From Chthoniobacter sp. (GTDB lineage: Bacteria; Verrucomicrobiota; Verrucomicrobiia; Chthoniobacterales; Chthoniobacteraceae): a stretch of 5,325 nt of DNA. Of the stretch, positions 1 through 5,325 are shown one piece after another. Both the position numbers and the translations under genes were made by a program. Each line of letters opens with the position of its first letter. Positions within the stretch are counted from its first letter, which is position 1. The notes under the pieces were generated by a model that worked only from the letters and a program-made list of their open reading frames with translations, made no database searches and was not told the DNA's origin. The stretch lies in assembly GCA_025352865.1 (NCBI GenBank), contig JANXSB010000370.1:1-5325 (forward strand), read 5' to 3'.

Positions 1-1
1 C

Positions 2-124
2 ACGATCACGAAGGACATGAAAAGAAACGGCCGCACCGAGGAGGAAACAGACGCGCTGATTCAGGATTTCATCAAGCGCGTGGTGCCGGCGACGCACCTG
101 CCGTCGGTGAAATTCGGGTCGTGA
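2..124 (+). CDS. C-terminal end of an unrecognised protein (5' truncated by window edge)
   Basis: The frame is open from the left edge and ends in TGA at 122-124, giving 40 residues that finish VVPATHLPSVKFGS. The codons are strongly G/C-ending, like the real genes in this window, and the peptide is amphipathic and charged (KDMKRNGRTEEETDALIQDF), so it looks like the tail of a genuine folded protein. An ATG lies in frame at 17, but nothing marks it as a start, and the frame continues past the edge. I do not recognise the family. The gene converges on the protease gene to its right, and its stop codon touches the left arm of the inverted-repeat element at 124-191, which may terminate it. Confidence 0.55.
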   Translation, partial: TITKDMKRNGRTEEETDALIQDFIKRVVPATHLPSVKFGS

Positions 125-191
125 AAGTAGTTTGGGCTGAAGCCCAAAGTCGGCGCGGGGAAATCCGCAAGCCGGAGGCTTGCGCTACTTT
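124..191. repeat. REP-like inverted-repeat element forming a three-way-junction fold; candidate bidirectional terminator
   Basis: The outer arms AAAGTAG (124-130) and CTACTTT (185-191) are exact inverted repeats. Directly inside the left arm is a hairpin, TTTGGGC/GCCCAAA (131-137 with 142-148), closed by a TGAA tetraloop. Directly inside the right arm is a second hairpin, CGCAAGCC/GGCTTGCG (166-173 with 177-184), with a GGA loop. A 17-base spacer (149-165) separates the two hairpins. The nested design and the position between two convergent genes resemble dispersed REP/BIME-type elements of GC-rich bacteria. Only one copy is in this window, so the repetitive nature is inferred. Stems in both orientations would suit a shared terminator, although no long T-tract follows. 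Confidence 0.7.
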
Positions 192-1294
192 GGCGGCGCG
201 GGTGCCTCGACGATTTCTGCGGTGAGCGACAGCTCGCGGCCTTCGCGGAGGATGCCGAGCGTGACTTTCGTGTGGAGATCGGTCTCGGCGACGCGCTCGC
301 GCAGGGCGTAGCTGTCGGTGATGGGACGGCCATTATAGCTGCGGATGAAATCGCGCGGCTGGAGCCCGGCGAGGGCGGCAGGCGAGCCGGGGAGGACATC
401 CACGACGAGCGCGCCGCTGGTGTCGGGCAGGGCGAGCTGGCGCGCGATTTCCGGCGTGAGCCCGAAGGTGGTCACCCCGAGATGGCCGCGGACGATGCGC
501 CCGGTTTTCAACACGCTCTCCAGCGCGCGCCGCGCGACGTTTGACGGAATGGCAAAGCTGATCCCCAGCCACGCGGTCTGCTGCGCGCGGGAAAAAATGC
601 GGCTGTTGATGCCGATGATTTCGCCGCGGAGATTGAGCAGCGGCCCGCCGGAATTGCCTTCGTTCACCGCCGCGTCCGTCTGCAAAAACTCGACCCCGCT
701 GTCCTCCGACGCGCGGCGGTCGCGTCCGCTGACGATGCCCTGCGTCACGCTGCCTTGAAAACCGAACGGATTGCCCACGGCAAAAACCATCTGCCCCACG
801 CGCACGGCGTCGCTGTCGCCGAGCGGCAGCGGCACGATGTCCGGCGCGGTGATTTTCAAAATCGCGATGTCCGTGACCTCGTCCGTGCCGATCAACTGCG
901 CGGGCAGACGCCGCCCGTCGGTCAACTGCACGACGATCGTCTCCACGCCGACGACGACGTGGTGATTCGTGAGGATGTGGCCTTCCTGCGAGACGATCAC
1001 GCCCGAGCCGAGCGACTGCTCCTCGCGCGGCGGGAGAAAAGGTGCGCGCGAGACGCTGCGGGTGGTGGCGATGCTGACGACGGACGGCATGACCGCGGCG
1101 GTCAGCCGCGTGTATTCGGCATCGAGCGCGGTGAGCACCTGCACGTCCTCGGGAGCGATGCGCGGGCCTACGGCGGGCGTGTATTTTTTCCCGCCGGGCG
1201 CGCCGCTGTGCGCGAGCGAGTTCAGCCGCTGCCAGCGGAAGATGCCAAAGCCGACGAGCCCGATAATGAGGATGATGAAGAGGGTGCGGCGCAT
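185..1294 (-). CDS. HtrA/Deg-family serine protease, membrane-anchored, single PDZ (DegS-like)
   Basis: A 369-residue trypsin-fold serine endopeptidase likely acting on misfolded or signalling proteins in the periplasm. Residues 4-19 form a hydrophobic segment after MRRT and have no clear cleavage site, so this is probably an N-terminal membrane anchor. The protease domain (about 60-265) carries the full triad: His112 in TNHHVV, Asp142 in TDIAIL and Ser215 in GNSGGPL. Spacing is close to that of E. coli DegS. One PDZ domain follows (about 270-360, with the carboxylate-binding region near GALVVDVLPGSPAALAGL). Length and single-PDZ layout match DegS (about 355 aa) rather than DegP (two PDZ). 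The ATG directly follows the recG TAA, with a weak AGG eight bases upstream inside recG, implying translational coupling. Whether it regulates an envelope-stress sigma factor, as DegS does, cannot be told from here. Confidence 0.93.
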   Translation of the reverse strand: MRRTLFIILIIGLVGFGIFRWQRLNSLAHSGAPGGKKYTPAVGPRIAPEDVQVLTALDAEYTRLTAAVMPSVVSIATTRSVSRAPFLPPREEQSLGSGVIVSQEGHILTNHHVVVGVETIVVQLTDGRRLPAQLIGTDEVTDIAILKITAPDIVPLPLGDSDAVRVGQMVFAVGNPFGFQGSVTQGIVSGRDRRASEDSGVEFLQTDAAVNEGNSGGPLLNLRGEIIGINSRIFSRAQQTAWLGISFAIPSNVARRALESVLKTGRIVRGHLGVTTFGLTPEIARQLALPDTSGALVVDVLPGSPAALAGLQPRDFIRSYNGRPITDSYALRERVAETDLHTKVTLGILREGRELSLTAEIVEAPAPPK

Positions 1295-3370
1295 TTAGCT
1301 GACCTGTGAAAGCATGAGCTTGCGCCCCTCGGCAAGCACGCTGCGGTAGCGCGCATTCTCCGGTGCGGCGAGCTGCGGGTCGCGGTCGAAGAGGAGAAAA
1401 GCGGCGTTGCGCGCGAGGCGCATGAGTTCGTGGTCGGCGAGCGGGTCGCCGAGCTTGAGCGGCGGCAGGCCACTCTGCGCGGTGCCGAGGATGTCGCCGG
1501 GGCCGCGCATCCGCAGGTCGGCTTCGGCGATTTTGAAACCGTCGGAGGTTTCTTCGAGGAGGCGCAGTTTTTCCAAAGCCTCGCCCTCCGCCTTCGCCGA
1601 GCGGAGCAGAATGCAGTAGCTCTTGTGCTCGCCGCGCCCGATGCGCCCGCGGAGCTGATGGAGCTGCGCGAGGCCGAAGCGCTCGGCGTTTTCGACGAGC
1701 ATGATGTTCGCGTTCGGCACGTCGATGCCGACCTCGATCACCGTCGTGGCGATGAGCGCCTTCGACTCCCCGCGCCGGAAACGCTCCATGATCGCGTCCT
1801 TTTCCTCCGGCGCGATGCGCCCGTGCAGCAGCTCGCATTTCATCGGCGCGAGCAGGGCCTGCCATTTCTTGAATTCGCCCGCCGCCGCTTTCGCCTCCAG
1901 CTTCTCCGACTCATCAATGAGCGGATAAACGATGTACGCCTGCCGCCCCGCTTCGAGATGTTCGCGCAGAAATTTCACCGCCTCCGGCAGCTTCGCGGCA
2001 TCGCGCGCGGCGGTGACGATCCTGCCGCGGTTCTCCGGCAGCTCATCGAGCGTGCTCACATCGAGATCGCCGTAGAGCGTCATCGTCAGCGTGCGCGGGA
2101 TCGGCGTGGCCGTCATCACCAGCACATCCGGCGCGATGCCCTGATCGCGCAGCCGTGCCCGCTGCATCACGCCGAATTTGTGCTGCTCATCGATCACCGC
2201 CAGCCCCAGCCGCGAAAACCCCGCGCCCGCATAAAGCAGGGCATGCGTGCCGACGAGGATGTGCGGCTCCTCGCCGCCTTCGACCGACGGATCGAACAGC
2301 GGCAGCGCCCCGCTTTGCTCGGTGCGCGCGGCGGTGCGGAGGGCGACCCGGAGGCTGAGGGGTTCGCAGAGGTGGCGAAGCGTGAGGTAGTGCTGCTCGG
2401 CGAGGATTTGCGTCGGCGTCATGAGCGCGGCCTGGTAGCCGGCTTCGACGGCGAGAAGCATGGCGCTCAGCGCGACGAGCGTTTTCCCGCTGCCCACGTC
2501 GCCGTGGAGCAGGTGGTTCATCGGGCGCGGCGCGGCGAGGTCGGCGCGGATTTCTGCGATCGAGCGGAACTGCGCGCCGGTGAGGGAAAACGGGAGCGCG
2601 GCGTGCAGCCGGCGCATCAGCGAATCCGCCGCGCAATGCACCGCGCCGGGCTGCGCGGACTGCTCCGCGCGCTTCGCGGCGATGCTGAGCTGCATGGCGA
2701 AAAACTCTTCGAGCACGAGATGCCGACGTGTCTTTTCCAAAGTCGCGCGCGAGTCGGGAAAATGAATCTGCCGCAGCGCCCACGCGCGCGGCGTGGCGTC
2801 GAGCACCGCCGGGATGATCGGCTCCACCTCGTCGTCGCAAAGATTTTCCAGCGTGTCCCAAACGATGTGCCGCAGCACGCGCGGCGAGAGTCCTTCAGTC
2901 GCGCGATGAATCGGCACGAGCCGTTTCAAATGGATGGAAACCTCCGCGTCGTTCTCCACGACCTCGAACTCGGGATGCACAATGACCACGCCGGAGCCGC
3001 TCGCCTTCGGCTTTCCGTACACCACGAGCCGCTGCCCGTTGACGATCATCTTTTCGACCCAGTGCGCGTTGAACCACCGGCAGAGCAGCGGCGTGCTGAG
3101 CGCGTGCGCGGATTCCTCCTCGAGCACCACGTCGAACATTTTCTGGGACCCGCGGATGCGCCGGACGCCCGTCTTTTTCACGATGCCGCAGACGCACACC
3201 GGCTCGGCGGTGTCGCCCGTCGGGAAGCGGTCGAACTGCGTGCGGTCTTCGTAGCGTTTCGGAAAATGCGTGAGCAGCGCGCCGACCGTCGCGATGCCGA
3301 AACGGTCGAGCTGCCGCTGCCGTTGCGGCGGAATCCACTCCAACTCGGTCAGCGGCGTGTCGAGATTCAC
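1295..3370 (-). CDS. recG: ATP-dependent DNA helicase RecG
   Basis: A 691-residue superfamily 2 helicase/translocase that reverses stalled replication forks and processes branched recombination intermediates in the cytoplasm. The length equals the usual RecG size. Domains in order: the N-terminal wedge/OB region (about 1-240, with the characteristic FPKRYEDRT at 36-44); helicase domain 1 with Walker A GDVGSGKT (290-297), Walker B DEQH (394-397) and MTATPIPRT (419-427); helicase domain 2 with LLHGRIAPEEKD, ATTVIEVGIDVP (541-552) and QLRGRIGRG (572-580); then the C-terminal RecG region with LRMRGPGDILGTAQSGLP (619-636). DEQH is followed by KFG where RecG usually has RFG, a conservative change. 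The start is GTG (CAC at 3368-3370). It places the wedge motif at the distance seen in E. coli RecG, but no good ribosome site precedes it, and the frame stays open upstream. It is the first gene of the recG-protease pair. Confidence 0.97.
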   Translation of the reverse strand: MNLDTPLTELEWIPPQRQRQLDRFGIATVGALLTHFPKRYEDRTQFDRFPTGDTAEPVCVCGIVKKTGVRRIRGSQKMFDVVLEEESAHALSTPLLCRWFNAHWVEKMIVNGQRLVVYGKPKASGSGVVIVHPEFEVVENDAEVSIHLKRLVPIHRATEGLSPRVLRHIVWDTLENLCDDEVEPIIPAVLDATPRAWALRQIHFPDSRATLEKTRRHLVLEEFFAMQLSIAAKRAEQSAQPGAVHCAADSLMRRLHAALPFSLTGAQFRSIAEIRADLAAPRPMNHLLHGDVGSGKTLVALSAMLLAVEAGYQAALMTPTQILAEQHYLTLRHLCEPLSLRVALRTAARTEQSGALPLFDPSVEGGEEPHILVGTHALLYAGAGFSRLGLAVIDEQHKFGVMQRARLRDQGIAPDVLVMTATPIPRTLTMTLYGDLDVSTLDELPENRGRIVTAARDAAKLPEAVKFLREHLEAGRQAYIVYPLIDESEKLEAKAAAGEFKKWQALLAPMKCELLHGRIAPEEKDAIMERFRRGESKALIATTVIEVGIDVPNANIMLVENAERFGLAQLHQLRGRIGRGEHKSYCILLRSAKAEGEALEKLRLLEETSDGFKIAEADLRMRGPGDILGTAQSGLPPLKLGDPLADHELMRLARNAAFLLFDRDPQLAAPENARYRSVLAEGRKLMLSQVS

Positions 3371-3418
3371 GCGCGCAACTTAGCCGCCCCGCGCGCTCCG
3401 CACGCAAAGCAAATCCGC

Positions 3419-3449
3419 GCGCAGGAAAAGCCGGTTGACCGTCCTGCGC
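3419..3449. promoter_or_regulatory. 8-bp inverted repeat spanning the promoter in the divergent recG / secreted-protein gap; possible operator
   Basis: GCGCAGGA (3419-3426) and TCCTGCGC (3442-3449) are exact inverted repeats separated by 15 bases. The candidate -35 box of the rightward gene lies in the interval between them. Such an arrangement could be a repressor-binding site, or it could arise by chance in GC-rich DNA. It matches no operator I can name. Confidence 0.25.
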
Positions 3450-3462
3450 ACGCCGCTAATCT
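3435..3462 (+). promoter_or_regulatory. Candidate sigma-70-type promoter for the secreted-protein gene
   Basis: TTGACC (3435-3440) matches the -35 consensus at five of six bases. After a 16-base spacer, TAATCT (3457-3462) keeps the three most conserved -10 positions (T, A and final T). A start point about seven bases downstream would fall at roughly 3468-3470, only a few bases before the ATG at 3473. That fits the lack of any Shine-Dalgarno sequence in front of this gene. Verrucomicrobial promoter consensus is not something I can verify from this window. Confidence 0.35.
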
Positions 3463-3472
3463 CGGCGCTCCC

Positions 3473-3991
3473 ATGACCATGAAATTCCGCCGTTGCATGA
3501 TGATTGCCGCGCTCGCGCTTCTCGCGCCCTGCGTACGCGCGTCGGCGAGCGACTCGCTTTACGACTCAAAGACCGCGCAGAAACTCGATGTCAGCAAGTT
3601 TTCGCTCTTCGGCCCGCTGGCCGGGCGGTTCAAATACGACAAGCGCATGGTTCACGCCGCCGAGATCGCCGCGGCCCGCGCGCGCGGCCACTCCACGAGC
3701 CGCTGCTGGCACTATGTAAAAGACGCGCTCCTCGCCGCGCAGATCGTCCCCACGCGCCCGAAATCCGAATACGCGAAGCAGGCGGCGTCCGAGCTGACCA
3801 CGAGCTACGGCTTCCGGCGGATCAAGGAAACCAACCCATACAAAGCGCCGCTCGGCTCGGTGCTCGTCTATGGCGGGCGCGGCGCGGGCCATGTGGAGCT
3901 GCGCACGCGGCTCGGCTTCGTCAGCGACTTCGTTTCGCTCAAGCCGTCGCCGCGCCCGCTCATCGGTATTTTCGTCAAACCGCGCGCGTGA
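3473..3991 (+). CDS. Small secreted protein, possible CHAP/NlpC-P60-like cysteine hydrolase
   Basis: A 172-residue exported protein. The N-terminus has a basic stretch (KFRR), a hydrophobic core (MMIAALALLAP) and a likely signal-peptidase I site after ASA (residues 23-25). The Cys at 20 follows Pro, so a lipoprotein is unlikely. In the mature part, Cys78 sits in SRCWHYVKDAL, a helix-start Cys as in papain-like cell-wall amidases. A PLGSVLVYGG strand (126-135) follows, then His140 in GHVELRT and Asp152 in VSDF. This Cys-strand-His order is typical of CHAP/NlpC-P60 peptidoglycan hydrolases, but the family call is inference from motif spacing. The start may instead be the in-frame ATG at 3479, two codons later, which gives a cleaner signal peptide. 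No ribosome site precedes either one. It is transcribed divergently from recG and stands alone. Confidence 0.75.
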   Translation: MTMKFRRCMMIAALALLAPCVRASASDSLYDSKTAQKLDVSKFSLFGPLAGRFKYDKRMVHAAEIAAARARGHSTSRCWHYVKDALLAAQIVPTRPKSEYAKQAASELTTSYGFRRIKETNPYKAPLGSVLVYGGRGAGHVELRTRLGFVSDFVSLKPSPRPLIGIFVKPRA

Positions 3992-4095
3992 TTTCCGCCC
4001 GTGTGTCATAACGAGAATCCGCCCTTGCGGCCCCGCGCGGCCCAGTTACTTTCCGCGCCTCAGTTCTTTTCAAACAACGCAACTGCATCACGAGT

Positions 4096-4204
4096 GCCTC
4101 CGCGAAATCCGCGGGGGCTGCCAACCTGGTTGGAGAAACCAAGGTGGAACCGAGCGACCGAGTGGGTCGCCCGCGATGTGCGCAACGGCTCTCTGCCGGA
4201 TGCG
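4096..4204 (+). other. Cluster of closely spaced hairpins; candidate structured RNA or recombination-site-like DNA
   Basis: The 258 bases between the secreted-protein gene and the next ORF show no credible coding sequence but several inverted repeats in a row. A 9-bp stem with a 5-base loop spans 4096-4118 (one G-T pair). CCAACC/GGTTGG spans 4121-4133, overlapping an alternative bulged stem, ACCTGGTT paired with AACCAAGGT (4124-4145). GCGACC/GGTCGC spans 4154-4170. A two-part stem, CGCA-CGGC paired with GCCG-TGCG, spans 4181-4204. I match this to no known riboswitch, tRNA or intron. It could be a 5' leader for the ORF at 4250, an independent small RNA, or a cis-acting site of a mobile element. 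GC-rich DNA yields chance stems, so confidence is limited. Confidence 0.35.
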
Positions 4205-4249
4205 AACCAAAATCTCCCGCGATGCCCCTGCCCAACCGCACACCGCATC

Positions 4250-4468
4250 ATGTTTCAATTCTCACTCCGGGTGAACCCCGCGAATCCCAACCATCACCTC
4301 TGGAATAACAACGGCACCTGGTTCATCCACTACGTCGTCCACCCCACGCCCTTCACGAAGGAGCGCATCCGCCGCTCGCTCGGGACGAAATCGCTCGCCG
4401 AAGCTCGCGCCCGCCGCGACACCATTCTCGCCGCTGCCGAACTCGAGCCGCTCGCGCTGGCGGCATGA
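4250..4468 (+). CDS. Mini-ORF resembling the N-terminal arm-type DNA-binding region of tyrosine integrases; possibly a remnant
   Basis: A 72-residue ORF beginning MFQFSLRVNPANPNHHLW. The central part, WNNNGTWFIHYVV followed by RIRRSLGTKSLAEARARRD (about residues 43-61), has the pattern common at the start of phage-type tyrosine recombinases: a Trp-rich beta sheet, then basic residues, SLGT and a helix with A...RRD. No core-binding or catalytic domain follows in any frame before the permease gene, and the peptide stops at TGA after LEPLALAA. It is therefore either a decayed integrase fragment or a free-standing DNA-binding miniprotein. The open frame extends upstream to 4001, but that part is featureless and overlaps the hairpin cluster, so I chose the ATG at 4250. 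No Shine-Dalgarno is visible. The family call rests on pattern recognition only. Confidence 0.5.
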   Translation: MFQFSLRVNPANPNHHLWNNNGTWFIHYVVHPTPFTKERIRRSLGTKSLAEARARRDTILAAAELEPLALAA

Positions 4469-4580
4469 TGGAAAGAAAGCGCACGCCCCGAGCCACGGAT
4501 GAGAGTTTCTTCGATTCCGCTCCGGTCACAAAGCCAGCCGGAACTGCGCTCAAAATGGCGAGTTATTTTCCGCACCGCGG

Positions 4581-5325
4581 CTACACCCGCTCGCGCTTTT
4601 TCAAAACGAACCACGCGACGAAGTACGCGACCACACCCCACAGCGCCTGCGCGAACAGCGCGAGCCAAGCAGGACGCCCGCGGTCGTAGATTTGGCCGGT
4701 GGTGATCTCGTGATCGGGATCGAGATTGAGGAACGCCTGGTGGTGGTCGCTGAGGATGTCGCCCTTGGCCTCCTGCATCCACAGAAAGCTTGTATCCATC
4801 ACGGTTTGCGCGCTGAAGGTCGGCATGAGGCGGCTCACCGCGAGGACGGATTTCGTCATGTCGTTCGGGGCTACGGTGTAGCCGGAAAAAAGAATCTGCG
4901 GGATGAGGATGAGCGGGACAAACATCACGGCCTGCATCACCGAGCGCGAGAGCGCGGAGATGGTGAGCCCGATGCCCACGGCGGCGACGGCGGTGCCGAA
5001 AAGCGCGGCAAATTGCAGCAGCATGGAGCCGTCGCGTCCGCCGCTGCCGATGAGCATGGTGAGGTAAAGGATGAGCGCCTGAGCGATGGTGACGGCGGTG
5101 AGAAAAAGATACTTGGCCGCGAGATAGGAATGCGCGCCGACGCCAACGAGCCGCTCGCGACGGTAGATCGCGAGTTCCTTCACGATCTCCTGCGCCGCAT
5201 TGCTGCACCCGAACCAGAGCGTCGCGAGGTACGCGAAGAACATGGTCAGCGCGCGGTTCATCTTTTCCGGATCCTCCTTGTCCTTCGCCACCCACACCAC
5301 CAGCGCGGCGATGATCAGCGGCTGG
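4581..5325 (-). CDS. ABCG-type ABC transporter, C-terminal ABC-2 membrane domain (5' part beyond the window)
   Basis: 247 residues of an integral membrane protein continue in frame to the right edge, so the true start lies outside; the GTG at 5298-5300 is internal. The visible piece begins QPLIIAALVVWVA, the end of a membrane helix. A cytoplasmic stretch and helix follow (about 25-43), then the ABCG signature region QEIVKELAIYRRERLVGV (about 45-62). Further helices lie near 67-93, 101-126 and 129-148 (the last with PLILIPQILFSGY), then an extracytoplasmic loop (about 149-218) and a last helix (219-241) before KKRERV. In this family the permease is often fused to an N-terminal ATPase, sometimes with FHA domains; that half cannot be seen. 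The substrate is unknown. The gene converges on the mini-ORF at 4250-4468 with a 112-base gap that holds no clear terminator. Confidence 0.9.
   Translation of the reverse strand, partial: QPLIIAALVVWVAKDKEDPEKMNRALTMFFAYLATLWFGCSNAAQEIVKELAIYRRERLVGVGAHSYLAAKYLFLTAVTIAQALILYLTMLIGSGGRDGSMLLQFAALFGTAVAAVGIGLTISALSRSVMQAVMFVPLILIPQILFSGYTVAPNDMTKSVLAVSRLMPTFSAQTVMDTSFLWMQEAKGDILSDHHQAFLNLDPDHEITTGQIYDRGRPAWLALFAQALWGVVAYFVAWFVLKKRERV

Noticed and set aside
333..1865. 510-codon minus-strand frame across the recG/protease junction
   Set aside because: It is a shifted-frame shadow of two clearly recognisable genes, with a low-complexity Arg/Ala/His composition.
1430..3472. Very long open plus-strand frame antisense to recG, continuous with the secreted-protein gene
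   Set aside because: recG on the other strand is unmistakable, and the antisense translation is Arg/His/Ala-rich with no motifs, as expected from GC-rich codon bias. The real gene in this frame starts at 3473 with a signal peptide.
4019..4042. Possible terminator after the secreted-protein gene
   Set aside because: It has only 4-bp stems (CCGC/GCGG and GGCC/GGCC) and no T-tract, so I do not call it.
4045..4070. Imperfect direct repeat CAGTTACTTTC / CAGTTCTTTTC
   Set aside because: It has two short copies with two mismatches, easily chance, and no third copy nearby.
4001..4249. Upstream extension of the integrase-arm-like ORF
   Set aside because: The peptide is Pro/Arg/Asn-rich with no recognisable pattern and coincides with the hairpin cluster; the recognisable part starts at the ATG at 4250.
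4521..4542. TCCGG/CCGGA inverted repeat in the gap between the mini-ORF and the permease
   Set aside because: It has five base pairs with a 12-base loop and no T-run, which is too weak to call a terminator.
4465..4689. 74-codon plus-strand ORF overlapping the mini-ORF stop by ATGA
   Set aside because: Much of it is antisense to the permease C-terminus and it has no integrase core or other motif. The ATGA overlap is suggestive but insufficient.
4330..5295. 321-codon minus-strand frame over the permease gene
   Set aside because: It is an Arg/His-rich shadow; the overlapping frame has clear membrane helices and ABCG motifs.

Overview
This 5.3 kb window is GC-rich bacterial chromosome with dense, G/C-ending codons. 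It contains a complete RecG helicase gene, a DegS-like HtrA protease gene, a small secreted protein, a gene-poor stretch, and part of an ABCG-type transporter. I cannot assign the organism firmly. The permease resembles the ABC-2/ABCG proteins common in Verrucomicrobiota and Planctomycetota. Together with the REP-like hairpin repeat and the integrase-arm-like mini-ORF, it makes a verrucomicrobial source (for example an Opitutae member) my best guess. That is inference, not proof.

Layout, left to right: (1) The last 40 codons of an unrecognised plus-strand gene end at 124. (2) A compact inverted-repeat element at 124-191 folds as two hairpins closed by an outer stem. It fills the gap to the convergent minus-strand operon and is a plausible bidirectional terminator. 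(3) The minus-strand operon runs recG (3370 to 1295) and then a membrane-anchored, single-PDZ serine protease of the HtrA/Deg family (1294 to 185). The recG stop directly abuts the protease ATG. (4) The roughly 100-base gap upstream of recG is divergent. On the plus side it holds a candidate sigma-70-like promoter inside an 8-bp inverted repeat, so close to the next gene that the mRNA may be nearly leaderless. (5) A plus-strand gene (3473-3991) encodes a small exported protein with Cys and His motifs suggestive of a CHAP/NlpC-P60-like hydrolase. (6) Positions 3992-4580 hold no conventional gene. They contain a run of closely spaced hairpins (4096-4204) and then a 72-codon ORF (4250-4468) that resembles only the N-terminal arm-type DNA-binding region of tyrosine recombinases. 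(7) The C-terminal membrane half of an ABCG/ABC-2 transporter runs in from the right edge on the minus strand and ends at 4581.

RecG (fork remodelling and recombination) and the DegS-like protease (envelope protein quality control) have no obvious shared pathway, so their coupling is probably genomic arrangement. The least explained part of the window is the hairpin cluster plus the integrase-arm mini-ORF. I found no CRISPR array, tRNA, rRNA or complete transposon. I see no convincing evidence of a new defence or other multi-gene system here.
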